Positions 23,145-33,710 of a stretch of 64,000 nt of DNA are shown one piece after another. A program made the position numbers and the translations under genes. Numbering within the stretch: the stretch's first letter is position 1; the number at the start of each line of letters is the position of its first letter. The DNA is from Dryococelus australis (lineage: Eukaryota > Arthropoda > Insecta > Phasmatodea > Phasmatidae): positions 65,729,760 through 65,793,759 of the forward strand of contig CM057005.1 in assembly GCA_029891345.1 (NCBI GenBank), in the 5' to 3' direction. The notes under the pieces were generated by a model, which did not search any database, was not told the DNA's origin, and saw nothing but the letters and a program-made list of their open reading frames with translations.

Positions 23145-23407
23145 ACATGTCCTTTCCAAAGACAATCCTTCTGATTATGCCACCCGTGGCATGCTGCCTC
23201 ATGAACTCCTCTCGCATGACTTATGATGGCATGGCCCTGGCTGGTTAGTCAACCCTCCAGAGCAGTGGCCAGTGTCCACAATTAATCAGATGGACGAGAT
23301 CCCAGAATCAAAGTCTTCTCATTTCGCATTACTTACCACACGTTGAATTTTCTGAAGAACTTCCAGTATTGCAACAAATTTCCTCATGGCCCTAGCTGGT
23401 TCATGTC

Positions 23408-24570
23408 ATGGCATATGTAAAGCGTTTCATCAATCACATTAAAAAACACACTTATACCAGTGGCATGCTGTCTCCTGCAGAACTGAAAGAAGCAGCTGCT
23501 TTGGTGTGCAAATGTATCCAACAGGAGCGTTTGTTAGAGGATTTGAAACGACTCAAAGAGGGGAAACCTTGCTCAACACGAGTGCAACATTTGGCACCAT
23601 TCTTGGATGATAATGGTGTGATCAGGGCGGGTGGCCATTTGTCACATGCCAACATAGAATTTTCAGTAAAACAACCTATCATACTACCGGAAAACCATGT
23701 AGCTGTTGAAGCTTTGGTAGACCACTACCACATTAAGTATTTGCAAGCAGCACCTAAGTTGCTGCAATCACTTTTGTCACAACGGTTCTGGATTCTCTCA
23801 GCACTGTCCTTGGTTGATTTGAGAGTTTTTAAGTGTGTGCGTTGTTTTCATTGTCGGCCTGTAAACAATCCCCCATTGATGGGCGACTTGCCTTCTGAAC
23901 GTGTCACATCTGCTGGGACATTTGAATGGACTGGTGTGGACTGTGCTGGAATTATCACCATAAGGTTCAACAAGCTGTGTTGCATGGTCACGCAGAAAGC
24001 CTATCTCTCCATTTTCATCTGCTTTGTGACGAAAGCCATACACATTGAGGTTGTTACAGATTTGACCGCTGACAGTATTGTTGAAGCCCTTACCCAGTTT
24101 GTATCGCGGAGAGGCGTGGGACCAATTTCATAGGAGCTTCAAAACAGCTCAGGCGATTTTTCACACAACTCCCCCGGCCTCCACTCCTGGAAAACTTTGC
24201 CTTGGCCCATTCAATTAGTTTTCATTTTCTCCCTTCTACCAGTCATCGCCGGGGAGGATTGTGGGAAGCTGCTGTAAAGTCTGCTAAACATCATCCCAGG
24301 CGAGTAATTGAGAACCAAATTCTCACTCTGGAAGAATTGATTACGCTCTGTACTAGAGTTGAAGCAGTCCTTAATTCCAGGCCCCTGACTCCACTGTCTT
24401 CAGACCCAAATGACTTTGCCGCCCTCACACCTGGATACTTCCGCATTGGTAGACCTCTGGTAGCTGTACCAGAGTCCTCTCAATATAGTGACATATGTCT
24501 ATCAAGAAGGTGGAAGTTGGTGTGCACATTAGCAAACCAGTTTTATGGAGAATACCTGCAGCAGCTGTAA
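23408..24570 (+). pseudogene. BEL integrase
   Basis: The zinc-binding N-terminal part lies near 23690-23870 (DHYHIKYLQ and CVRCFHCRP). The core keeps the first Asp (WTGVDCAG) and the Glu in GGLWEAAVKSAKHH, and VEAVLNSRPLTPLSSDP follows. Between them, near 24105-24130, the sequence jumps from SRRG to TNFIGASKQL with loss of the SDNG block, so the second catalytic Asp is gone and a stop and frameshift result. The product could not integrate DNA. Confidence 0.87.
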
Positions 24571-24589
24571 CCTAGGGGTAAATGGCAAA

Positions 24590-24783
24590 CCCAACAGCCA
24601 GCACTCAAAGTTGGATAACTTGTTCTTGTGGGAGAAGAGCGTTTACCACCCCTTGGCTGGTGCCTAGCTAGAGTGGTGAACATTCATCCTGGAAGAGATG
24701 GGGTGATCACAGTGGCAGATGTGTGCAATAACAAGGGACAGCTGCGTAGGCCAGTACATAAGCTGTATCGTCTACCTGCATAG
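24590..24783 (+). pseudogene. BEL DUF5641 C-terminal domain
   Basis: The sequence reads VGEERLPPLGWCLARVVNIH and GQLRRPVHKLYRLPA, ending in a stop at 24781-24783. This matches DUF5641, the usual C-terminus of BEL/Pao pol polyproteins, including the final R-P-V-x-K-L-x-L-P pattern. Confidence 0.85.
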
Positions 24784-24906
24784 TAATGTCTGCCAGTGGT
24801 GTCATGTATATATGTATAGTATCTGTAGCGTGTAAAACTGTGTTGTGACTTGTTGGACTGAATCTCGGAGACCTCTGCCGGTCTCAGCGGGCAGTATGTT
24901 GCGTAT

Positions 24907-25092
24907 TGTGGAATATGCAATCAGACTTGTGTATCCTTCCGCAGAGATCTACTTTCTTCTACGACAATTGCGCAGCCGCAAGTAGTTCATGATGCCAGTG
25001 TGATTCAAGATGGCAACGTGGTAAGTTCGCCGCTGGCGTGTCTGGCAATATAAACGCATAATTGTGTGTTATTTCTCAGTCTCTGCTAAACA
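24907..25092 (+). repeat. 3' LTR of BEL element
   Basis: It begins TGTGGAATATGCAATCAGAC and ends TCAGTCTCTGCTAAACA. A clear polypurine tract is not visible immediately upstream. Confidence 0.92.
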
Positions 25093-25780
25093 CTATCCTT
25101 CCCTTCATTCCTGGAGAAGCATGGAGACAGTGGACTTGTGGAGAGTGAAAACCTTGAGCATCCCACATGCCAACACCTGAGGACAACACGGTCAACTTGG
25201 CGACCAACCCCACCTGCCTGAGAGAGAGAGAGAGAGAGAGAGAGAGATATCGCGACTACTGCGTCGAACGAAAACATTACCGCAGAGCCCGGCCAATGTG
25301 GAATCGCGAGTGAATGCGAGGTCGCTCCCACAAAATGGGACTGGTCAGTAGTCTGTTACCCGCAAACAACAGTTAACTGCAGAGATAGATACCCCAACTG
25401 ATGACAGCACTCACAACCTGGCTAAAGCAAGTGACAGAAAGGAGCCCAGCTGAACAGCTACCCACAAAGAACCAGATGAGAACAACGCTCAGGATGCAGG
25501 CCCCAAGCTGTCTGCTGCCGCCCGAGAGGCCCCGCTGCGTGTCAGATGCACGTGCCACATGCCTGGCCAATACTGTGAGACAGCCTGGCGGGCCCCAGCC
25601 TCCTTCCGCTGGCCAGCCTTCTCCCCTACGGTGCCCCCTGAAGCAACGAGTGCTTAAATGTCCTCGTCCACCTCCTGCATCCGCTTCCAACTCGGAGTAA
25701 GTACCTGGTAGTGGCCAGTATTTGAACTAGCGTCCCAACCATGCGTAACCCCCCTTATCTATTTAGTAGGGTTGTGATCG
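25093..25780 (+). pseudogene. Gypsy-like element resuming after BEL insertion
   Basis: From the target duplication onward the DNA is GC-richer, contains a (GA)n run (about 25220-25248), and has a 99-codon open frame (25401-25700) rich in Pro, Arg and Ser. The character matches the sequence before 20475, and the broken frame approaching the insertion (DTLPYPS) can continue beyond it. No enzymatic domain is visible. Confidence 0.4.
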
Positions 25781-28142
25781 CGTTAGCATAAGACAGCATC
25801 CCAAGGACAATGTGAAAAAAGTGATAGTTCGAGTGGTAGGGATGTCTCGGTGACCTTTAAAAGCACCTACAAAATCATAGCCTAGTAGGAAGTGCATCAA
25901 GATGCCTCCCCTCAAGTCAAGAATCCAGTATTGTTAATTTCTACATTTATTTGTAAACATAACTTAATTTTTTTTAAGGTGGAGAATTTAACAAACAAAA
26001 CCTGTATTGACAAAACCTGTATTGTCATGAAACGAGGTCCCACAGCACAAGAGATAAGTGTCCAAGTAGAGTAAATTTTTGCCTCGATGGATAACGGACA
26101 CCATAAAGTAACGTAGAATAAAAATCCTAGTAATTTTCTAAATTTGGCACCTTGTTTTCCCTAGTTTGCTTGTCAGAAAATTGTTTGCCGATGCTAAGTT
26201 AATGTAACTTCAAACACAGTAAGTAAGCTGGAAAATTTATGTTTGCATTTTTCCCGCAAACCCACTTAGTGGTCATGAAAAGTCAGCATTAAACCAGAAT
26301 TTAATAACCAAAATACTTTTTGTTTGTATTTGCAAGAATTTAGAACGACACGAAAACGTAGAATCCAAGAATTCCGTGAGCACTGTCAGGAAGCGAACAC
26401 TAGAAACCGAAGCCCATCAGCGGACCAGTAAACACAATGTTGATGGAACCCTCTCCATTCACAACAATACGACTGGGTGACGCTTTCACTAATTTTGTAA
26501 ACTTGCTTAAGAGCATGAGGCGAGAACTCACTGAGAGTACGCCGTAATCTGCCGCCCAGAAATTCAAAACCGCCATAAAAATTTCTGAGTGTAACTTGTG
26601 TAAATCACATAACATTGTAAACTATGCTAAAATCAAAGTTGTGAACCTAGGTCCTAACCTCACATATTTGTGTTACATAAAATTACACACCCTCCTTAAG
26701 AAACTCCAAGCTAGTGATTTTGATGTACATAAGTCATACTGTATTAGCCTAGAACTTTTTCCTTAGAAGGACACCCCTATTTTAATCAAGTGAGTTGACG
26801 TAGTATTTTGTGTTCCCTAGTGCCTTAGTTTAAAAACTTTGAAATTATGCATAACCTAGTAACACGTAAATGTACCGTAGCCAGAACGGAACGCGTAATC
26901 TCTACTAACTGCGTGTTAGACATGCCCTTACGCTAACAACCACAAGAAATGCAATCTCGTCGCTAGCCAGTTAAGCTGACCCCTTTGTACATAATTTTAA
27001 CACGCTAATTTAACCTTGTATTGTAGTAAATCAACTTACGACCCTGTACAAAATAAGCCTTAAGAGTGTACCCAGCTTGTAACCTCACTAGGAAGGCAAC
27101 ACGGGAAATCCATGATTTAATGTTAGTTTGCTAGAAAACCTCCTTAGTAAAGTACGCCAGTATAATGTGTCTGGAAAAAATGTTTTACATAACCTCTTTT
27201 ACGGTATGCCATTGTAGGGCATTTAAACGTAAGCATTTGACATCCCACTATAATCATTCCAAACTTGGATTTTATAGCCTTACCCATATATAATTTTTTT
27301 TCATGCAATACATGCCAAAGTGTAAACATGTTAGCATGTAAGAGTGTATTAATATGTTTTACATAACTGTCTCACCCTCAGAGTGCAAAAGTACTTTATT
27401 TCATGCCTGTGTGAAATCCTCAAATTGAGTTGTGATGCACCATTCCACACTCTCACTAAGCTCACTTGCCTGAGTCCCCTTTCATGCAACATTAAATGGA
27501 GGTCCATGCCTACCTGTGTTCATGAACCCTCTGACCAGAGAAGACCCCTAAACGTTTGTGCACTCTGAGCGGATGAAAACCCTGTACAGAAATTAATTTT
27601 CACGCAAGTACCTGTATAAAATAATCACTTTTAACCATCCCACTATATAAGGGAAATTTTATCTTACTCAGTAGTACGTAAGAGCACCTTGATCGTGTGA
27701 TTGATTGTTAACTATAACAAAGTGTTATAACCTTGATTGAAAACATAATTAACCTAGTTGTAAGAAACAATATGCAGTGTGCCATGTTTTGCAAAAGTGT
27801 ATTATGTCATGCACAAATCATGCTATACCAGTTGAACCTCAAGACTAAGAAGATAATAATATTTTCATTTGAGAGTTCTCAATGTCTTGTTCCCATAATG
27901 AAATGCTCACTTAGCAATGTAGGGGAGAAACTTTAAAGCCACATGTGTAATTAAGAATTCTTTTTAATAAGTTAAAATTGTTAATGTTACTGCATGCCGG
28001 ATACTGTGCGACCCCCAGAATGTAAGTAAATTATTACTCCGATGTCACAGTATACCACTCCCACATGAAAACTTGCTCGTTAAGTACCCATGTTTATTTT
28101 TGGAGAACAGAAAAATAAATATTAAAAATAAATTTTTCTAAC
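25781..28142. other. Intron of RRM gene, AT-rich, nothing recognised
   Basis: I see no coding pattern, element termini or RNA genes. Repeated short motifs such as TTACATAA and AACCTAGT occur but do not form an array. Confidence 0.5.
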
Positions 28143-28144
28143 TA

Positions 28145-29530
28145 CAGTAGACTCCGGACTATCCGGCCTAATGTGGCGGAAGGGCAGGCCGGATAACACA
28201 AAAGCCGGATAGGCCGGAGTTCTATAACTACTCACTTCCTGCCCCACCCACAACATTAACAACACACTTTTCATACCAAAACATGCGCTTATTCATATTT
28301 TCTGACCTCTTAGTACAGGCCAGTACTTATAGTATACATACAATTTAAAAATAAACAAAACATTAACACAAAACGTGGGCTTAATTCTTTAAAAAATTAT
28401 TTCAACTTATTTTACTGTTCAGTAATAAATGATTACACAAATGTAGTAGACCTAAGATAAAAGAGTCAAAACCTGCAGTTATTAGTTTTTGAAAAAGTCT
28501 TTGATAGATGACTGCTTCTCAGATGATATCAGCTGGTGTCACGTCCTCCTGCTGGCTAATGTATTGTAGCACTGCCTCAATCGTCTTGAACCCTTCCGAA
28601 TGTGGGCTGAGATTTTTCCTGTCATCTAAGAATACCTCCGAGGTATTTCCACAATATTGTTGTCAGTTATTTCATCAACTTCGTCGTTTGCCATCCATTC
28701 TCTAATGTCCTCTGTACTGATATTTTCGGAGCCTGGTACTTTTTCCAACAACAAAAAAAGTTTATCATTTTCATCTTTCACTTCGGTTTCACACACAGGT
28801 TGAAGATAGACATGTCAACTTCATGGTCCAAAAGAACTTTCCAAGACCTTACAAGTGATATGTTTGGAATCTCTTCCCATGCTTCGGCCACCCACCTTAT
28901 GACATCTAGAATGTCAATGGTTTTTCAGAGTGGTTAAGTAGTCTTCATTATTATCAATCGCTGTTATCAACAAACTGAGAAGACACCGGCGATACTTTTT
29001 CTATAACATTTCAATGACACCCTGGTCCATCGGCTGACAAACAGTCGTCATATTGCTTGGTAAAAATAAAGCTTTGACGTCTCCATCTGCAAGTTCATCA
29101 GTGGCCGGATACGAAGGTGCGTTGTCAAGAATTAGCACAGCCTTTCTCTGCAAATTGTTGTCTTTCAAATGTTTTTCTACAGCCGGAACAAATTCATTTT
29201 GGAACCACGTTTAAAAATTTCTGAATTCATCTATGCTTTCTTTTGATGTATGTAATATAGGGGTAGTGATTCCTGATTTCCCAGTTTTTTTAAAGCTCTA
29301 GGTTTATTTGATTTTGCTATTAAAGTCAACCTAAGCTTGTGGTTGCTGGTTGCATTACTGCAATCTAATATGGTGACTCGTTCCTTGCTTTTCTTGTATC
29401 CTGGTGCAGCGGTTTAGTTTTTTGATGCGCAAGAGATTTTGTAGGGAGCATCTTATAATTTAAACCGGTCTCATCGCAGTTGTACAATTTCTCTCCAGAA
29501 ATTCCCTCCTTACAAAAAATTACAGTATAA
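28145..29530 (-). mobile_element. Tigger-type (pogo) DNA transposon, one end missing
   Basis: CAGTAGACTCCGGACTATCC at 28145, preceded by TA, matches the terminal inverted repeat of Tigger elements, which target TA. The next 60 bp form a self-complementary block of repeated GGCCGGATA motifs, also usual for the family. The transposase runs away from this end on the minus strand. No second terminus was found up to 31 kb, and the N-terminal DNA-binding part of the transposase is absent, so the 5' end is lost. It lies in an intron of the RRM gene. Confidence 0.85.
28600..29520 (-). pseudogene. Tigger-type transposase remnant (DDE_1)
   Basis: Reading from 29520 down, the segments are GEKLYNCDETGLNYKMLPTK (first catalytic Asp in the DETG motif), then a frame-shifted KSKERVTILDCSNATSNH-like stretch, FVPAVEKHLKDNN, VLILDNAPSYPA (second Asp) and LFLPSNMTTVCQPMDQGVIE followed by a TAG. 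These are the landmarks of pogo/Tigger/jerky transposases. The CENP-B-type DNA-binding domain is missing and there are frameshifts and at least three stops. The intact family protein cuts and pastes the element; this one cannot. Confidence 0.85.
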
Positions 29531-29579
29531 AAAAATTATTAAGTACCGAGCACTGCAAAAAGGAAATCAAAATAATTAC

Positions 29580-29643
29580 CTTTGACAAACCCTGTGGTAG
29601 ACCTGTGATGTACAATTTATAGACTCTTTTCTTCTCAGTGGAT
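29580..29643 (-). CDS. RRM-gene exon 2 (first strand of RRM, RNP2)
   Basis: This 64-bp exon follows TTAATAATTTTTTCAG and ends GTCAAAG|GTAATT. Its first base completes an Arg codon begun by exon 1 (CG|A). It encodes STEKKRVYKLYITGLPQGLS plus Lys. LYITGLP is the RNP2 motif on strand one of an RRM, and joins in phase 0 to RGLTNIFHNYG of exon 3, giving the normal spacing to RNP1. It lies only 50 bp from the truncated Tigger copy, on the same strand. Confidence 0.83.
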
Positions 29644-29825
29644 CTGAAAAAATTATTAATCAAATCAGAATTGACGAGTCTGAATCAGAGCTTAAATACA
29701 TGTACCAAGCCAGCAGAAAACACTGAAATTAATTTTACTTTTATATGGGAAATTATTTCTTCACTTGGATGAAAAATGTACAAGTTTCACTTGAACAGTG
29801 CCTAATACAGCACCACAAAAACAAA

Positions 29826-29842
29826 TAATAATAATAATAATA

Positions 29843-29883
<41 letters not shown>

Positions 29884-29886
29884 CAT
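29826..29886. repeat. (AAT)n/(ATT)n microsatellite
   Basis: A short AAT tract switches to a long ATT tract. It may be the tail of the minus-strand retroposon that adjoins it. Confidence 0.95.
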
Positions 29887-30265
29887 TAATGGTTTCATGT
29901 ACTATCCAACAGATTTCGGCCACTTACTGGGTGACACAAAACATACAAAAATTAAATTACAAACATTGACGCAGACAACGACAAATGACAAATACAGCAA
30001 AAATTGACACATAAACACGAACCAGATCCTATCAGCAGGAAATGGATTGAAGTCGGCTGGAAACCAAAATGATAAAACTAGGCATAGCTGCATTGAAATT
30101 TTACCATTAAGGGTTCCCCCTGCCTGCAGGTATTTTGAACAGTCAAGGCCTCGAAACACGCCCGCTCTAAGGCAAACTTTTGCCAACTCAACACTTGCCT
30201 CCTTGTCTCTGCGGCACGCCCAACGTGCTCAACTGGTGTGCAGCCTTTCCAACACTGCTTGATTG
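29887..30265 (-). mobile_element. Probable non-LTR retroposon 3' portion
   Basis: On the minus strand the sequence ends in AAGTGGCCGAAATCTGTTGG, a short unique stretch, then the AAT microsatellite, the typical tail of a LINE or SINE. The body includes an open but unrecognised frame (30186-29902). Family cannot be stated without a repeat library. Confidence 0.42.
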
Positions 30266-30785
30266 CTGTGGTTTATACCTGTATCACCTTAGCACGTGGG
30301 CAAAATATACCCTGTGAATAACATTTTGTAAAGGTTTGGTTTTCAGAGGCATTCTCACATTTAACCCCTGCATTTTTCCACAGCTTCTCTGTCCCTCTAC
30401 CAGGAAGGAGTTCACTTCTCTGCTACAAAGATATTTTACTCCTTTCCGCCTCAATATAAAGATTTGTTTCAGTGACACAAAATAATTTTAACATAAAAAG
30501 TTATTTACAGTCTTATTCCTTTTATTCTATGGCTGAATATTTTGATTTGAGTAATGGACCCACTGAATGTTACAAAGAGTAATTGTTACAGTTCAGGGTT
30601 TGTAATTTTGATCTATTTACTTATATGCAAAAATGTACTTAGTTGATTTTATAAATGTTGCATAGTAATAATTTTAGTACAACATAATGCATAACATGTA
30701 TGTCTTTTTTTAATTCTTTGACAATTTAAATATTGCTATAAAATCTATGGCTAAGTTTGAATTGCATGTAACTTTTTCATGATAT

Positions 30786-30935
30786 TGGTTATTGTTATAT
30801 TTATTTATTGTATGTACTAAAAATGTACAGTATATGTAACAAAATGACATACTCCATGTCCAAGTTGTCCTCTAGACAACCTATGGGATCAATGGAGTAA
30901 AATAAAATATAAAATAAAATAAATATTACGTGTTT
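30786..30935 (+). mobile_element. Non-LTR retroposon 3' end with (AAAAT)n tail
   Basis: CCTATGGGATCAATGGAGTA is followed by AAATAAAATATAAAATAAAA and ends in AT-repeat. The phrase ATCAATGGAGTAAAATAAAAT is a common LINE or SINE 3' end in insects (recalled, not searched). Confidence 0.45.
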
Positions 30936-31153
30936 TACCATAAAAACACCCAGATCTTCATAGCTACCCTCACTATCACATTTTGTAGTATATACTGTAA
31001 ATTACGTGATCCCCAATGAAATTCATATTAGGTGAGATTAGTAATGTCCATATAAACCATTTTCAGTTATTATTCTGCCTTTTTCGGAAAAGTCGTGATT
31101 CTTAATAATTACCAGTGACATCTATCAGCATAGGTACCTTCCCTAGCACATAC

Positions 31154-31320
31154 CGTCTGTTGCATGGCTGCAGGGCAGAATCCAAATTAGCTCCAGGGCC
31201 AGAGGTGTACACATTGAAACGAGAGTCATAGAAGGCATCCTCCATAGGGTTCCATGTTTCCATGGAAGGAGTTTTATCGGTTGCTGCCTTTTGCTCACCA
31301 GCTTCGTCTAGAGCCGCCAT
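31154..31320 (-). CDS. RRM-gene exon 1 (start codon)
   Basis: The ATG at 31320-31318 lies directly after an acceptor-like CTTATGCTGCTACAG, so the 5' UTR is probably spliced. The exon encodes MAALDEAGEQKAATDKTPSM, then ETWNPMEDAFYDSRFNVYTS and ends in PCNRR at AGACG|GTATGTG, a canonical donor in phase 2. The open frame runs 60 bases past this donor (VLGKVPMLIDV) before a stop, but only the GTATGT donor fits exon 2. The N-terminal region is acidic and probably disordered. No signal peptide is visible. Confidence 0.75.
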
Positions 31321-31361
31321 CTGTAGCAGCATAAGATCAAAAGACATTGTTTTATTACTCT

Positions 31362-31465
31362 ATGCTGTTCATGGTAAACGAGCACTTTTGCAAACCTTGC
31401 ATAAGATCTACTTGTATGCACATTGTGTATTATTTCAAGTAAAATTAACATGTTATAAGGTCTGT
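31362..31465 (+). mobile_element. Fragment of the same MITE family as 38035-38454
   Basis: The sequence GCTGTTCATGGTAAACGAGC and the following 80 bases, including GATCTACTTGTATGCACATT, align by eye with 38038-38140. It lies 42 bp upstream of the RRM-gene start codon on the opposite strand. Confidence 0.6.
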
Positions 31466-31956
31466 TGTTTATGTGAACTACAGGTTATTTATTTATATTG
31501 GATTGATTTTCTTTATAAATTTAGCCCCGAGTTGAGTATGAAGTAAATTTAACATACTGTATTTGATCATCTGTCAAAAATATTAATTATTTTTGTTTAC
31601 ATTTTGTGGAGGTAGGCCACCACAGATTTTTAAAGTTTGTTTATTTATGTTACCATAATAATTGTTTTCATATCAACTAAGTATATGATTACATTATTCT
31701 TGATTTTATTTTTTTGCTGCAAAACGTAAACAAGTCCCAAGGTAATAAATTATGATATAAAAATATTTCATGGTAATAACCCTTCTCAATTAACATGTTT
31801 GACTTAACCTACGTATGACATAATAATGTATGTTTACATTTTGAATGTGCTTATTTTCTGGTATGGTTATTTTGTACGTTTATTTAATCACAGCAAGTTT
31901 TGTTACGTCAGTGTTAGAAAACAAGTTTCCTCCTAGCACTGGACTGTTTTGCCCAT

Positions 31957-32358
31957 AGATTAAAGATGAGATACACTGATTTTGCTGGCTGCGCACAACC
32001 AATTTCCGTGTCCCAACATTGAACTGCTTTTCTGCCACCATGTCCAGCGAAAATGGCGTGGTTTGGATTTTAGGTTAGAAAACTGATTTGAAAACAAATG
32101 CTTTGAGATGAATGTAGACTTCCTATACCCAATTTGTAATGCAGTTTGACTATATTACAATTGGTAAAAGTATTTTATTCATATAATAGTGCTTGTCTCT
32201 TTAAAATTAATATATAAACAAACACTTTCATCAGTGTTGACCACGTGACTTTGACATTTGTGTATGTGAGGTAGGTCAATGTTGGGTACATGCGCAGAAG
32301 ACGAATAATCGGTCTACCTCATCTTTAGTATAATCGGCCTACCTCATCTTTAGTATGT
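31957..32358. mobile_element. MITE candidate with about 65-bp inverted ends
   Basis: The left end ATTAAAGATGAGATACACTG, then TGCGCA and CCCAACATTGA, is repeated in inverted order at the right end (TACTAAAGATGAGGTAGACC, TGCGCA, CCCAACATTGA). About 400 bp lies between outer edges. No coding capacity. The right end carries an extra copy of its terminal 25 bp. Confidence 0.55.
32307..32356. repeat. Two-copy 25-bp tandem repeat
   Basis: AATCGGTCTACCTCATCTTT and its next five bases occur twice in a row, with a single T/C difference between copies. Confidence 0.9.
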
Positions 32359-32657
32359 GGTTTTGACTGGCCAAAGTAAGCCTAAGAGAAATAACTTTAT
32401 TGCCAGAAATTTATACAAGTGACATCAGTGGAAGGACATTATCTATACTTCCGGTTTCTGATTTTCTGATAGCGTGGGTGGAGAGCCCGTTTTATCACTC
32501 TCCTTTTGGTTGTTAATATGGACGGACCTACCTACGGTAGGGCTCCGGGATGGAGAAGTTTTTGACATCCGCCAGCATAAGATAGGCTAGGTTACTGCGT
32601 GCGGAGAGGCGCATTCATTTGTATTAAATCAACAGCAGGCAAATTTGAGAAGAGGCC

Positions 32658-33710
32658 TGACTGTTTAATATAGTTTTGGAGTGACCTGAAGATGCAGCCA
32701 TGTTCTCCGATGGACGGATATGTAAGCTAAGCCATTTGGTGTCCTTTGATTTAGAATAGTGCCTATAGCAAAATTTGGTTTGGACTGTTTCGATTCTAAA
32801 TTGGTTGGTTATTTTGAAAGCAGCAATATTTTTTTGAGAAATTCCAAATAATTGAGAGTCAATTTGGTTTGAAAAATTATGTGGCATTTTATTAACTATC
32901 ATACTGAGGACACAGATAGTTAAACCCAGTGGCCGTACTCAAGAAGTCTGTTTCCTATCTCGACTAGAGAGCTAGTTGTTTTTCTACAAAAACTGGAACT
33001 GAGAATTAAGAACATAATTTTGGGCAAAATATGAAAACTCACATAAATGGTCTCTTGTACATTGTAGTTTTGAGATGTGGTTAAATCTTACCAAAGTCAG
33101 ATACCAATACTAGTAAATCATTTCTTTTTTTCTTTCTTGAATGGGCTCAGCATTCGCAAAATTCTTCATGGCAATATTTTTTTGGAATTGACATAATCAT
33201 AATTTGAGAGTATGCATTTTCTTACATCCAATAAAATCCATTTTAGTTTAATAAAACTAAGTAATTGAAATACTTGTGTATAGTGATGCTAGTGGATGGT
33301 TCGTAGTTATCTGATTTTATTTTACTTGCAGTAAAGTGTTCTGTTCCTATGTCATTTCAAGGGTTTTCTCATACTTAGAGTATGGGTACGTGTGAGTTTT
33401 GTTTCTTGTATGCTTTTAGCAAGGAGAATGATGTTACCATATAGTTGTTCAGGTAAGACTGTGTATTTACTTGGGTGTAACGAGAGTCTTGAGTGTTTGA
33501 TTTATTTCAGTAAGTTCTACTTTGTGCAACGTAAAATTATGAGTATTTTATACCTTTCTCATGCCTCGCAGTCCTTTAGTAGCGTGGTGTCATTTTCTTC
33601 CCCTACTTCCCCTCTGCCTCCTGGCTGGACCACGTCTGTTTTCTGTTATTCTGTCTCGTTTTGACTACCGTACTCTGACACTACATACACAACAAATATT
33701 TATTAATTAA
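32658..33710 (+). repeat. Left arm of a large inverted repeat
   Basis: This 1-kb segment is present in reverse complement at 37585-40948, which carries two insertions. Shared landmarks include GGAGTGACCTGAAGATGCAG (32685 and 40930) and CCATATAGTTGTTCAGGTAA (33438 and 37865). An ORF across its 3' part is mirrored in the other arm with many changes and no recognisable domain. Arm identity is high but imperfect. Confidence 0.88.

Larger units (their letters stand above)
20480..25092 (+). mobile_element. BEL/Pao LTR retrotransposon, decayed, 4.6 kb
   Basis: Two LTRs of 196 and 186 bp (20480-20675 and 24907-25092) begin TGTGGAATAT and end CTGCTAAACA. Between them lie a primer binding site, gag zinc knuckles, aspartic protease, reverse transcriptase, RNase H, integrase and a DUF5641 C-terminal domain, in the order gag-PR-RT-RH-IN. 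Only about 300 bp separates the primer site from the knuckles, so most of gag is deleted. Stops and frameshifts break pol at several points. LTR differences, including a 10-bp length change, show it is old. It inserted into a gypsy-like element. Confidence 0.93.
18405..25780 (+). mobile_element. Gypsy-like LTR retroelement remnant, split by a BEL element
   Basis: The primer binding site (18408) is followed by a gag region (18946-19781), then by proline-rich sequence that is interrupted at 20480-25092 by a BEL/Pao element and resumes at 25098 with the same GC-rich, proline/serine/arginine-rich character. No reverse transcriptase or integrase of the outer element was recognised, so it is truncated or its pol lies in a diverged part. 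Multiple stops and frameshifts mark it as dead. Confidence 0.55.
9700..31320 (-). other. Gene span: RRM-domain protein, five supported exons
   Basis: Exons at 31320-31154, 29643-29580, 15668-15559, 15247-15071 and 9933-9700 each have AG acceptors and GT donors, and all four junctions agree in phase (2, 0, 2, 2). Together they encode about 250 residues, including a complete single RRM. The introns are about 1.5, 13.9, 0.3 and 5.1 kb. The second intron contains the Tigger remnant and the nested gypsy/BEL elements. The last exon ends in phase 2 with a donor, so the gene continues at lower coordinates, probably outside the window. The order, a short N-terminus, one RRM, then a long C-terminal part, would fit germline RNA-binding proteins such as Vreteno, but no MYND or Tudor domain is visible, so I give no symbol. 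Confidence 0.75.

Noticed and set aside
29798..30007. ORF with a poly-isoleucine run.
   Set aside because: It is a translation of the (ATT)n microsatellite.
31113..31153. Extension of RRM-gene exon 1 supplying the first RRM strand (RYVLGKVPMLIDVT) and joining straight to exon 3.
   Set aside because: It looked attractive but fails in phase by two bases. The 29643-29580 exon supplies a better RNP2 and fits both neighbours in phase.
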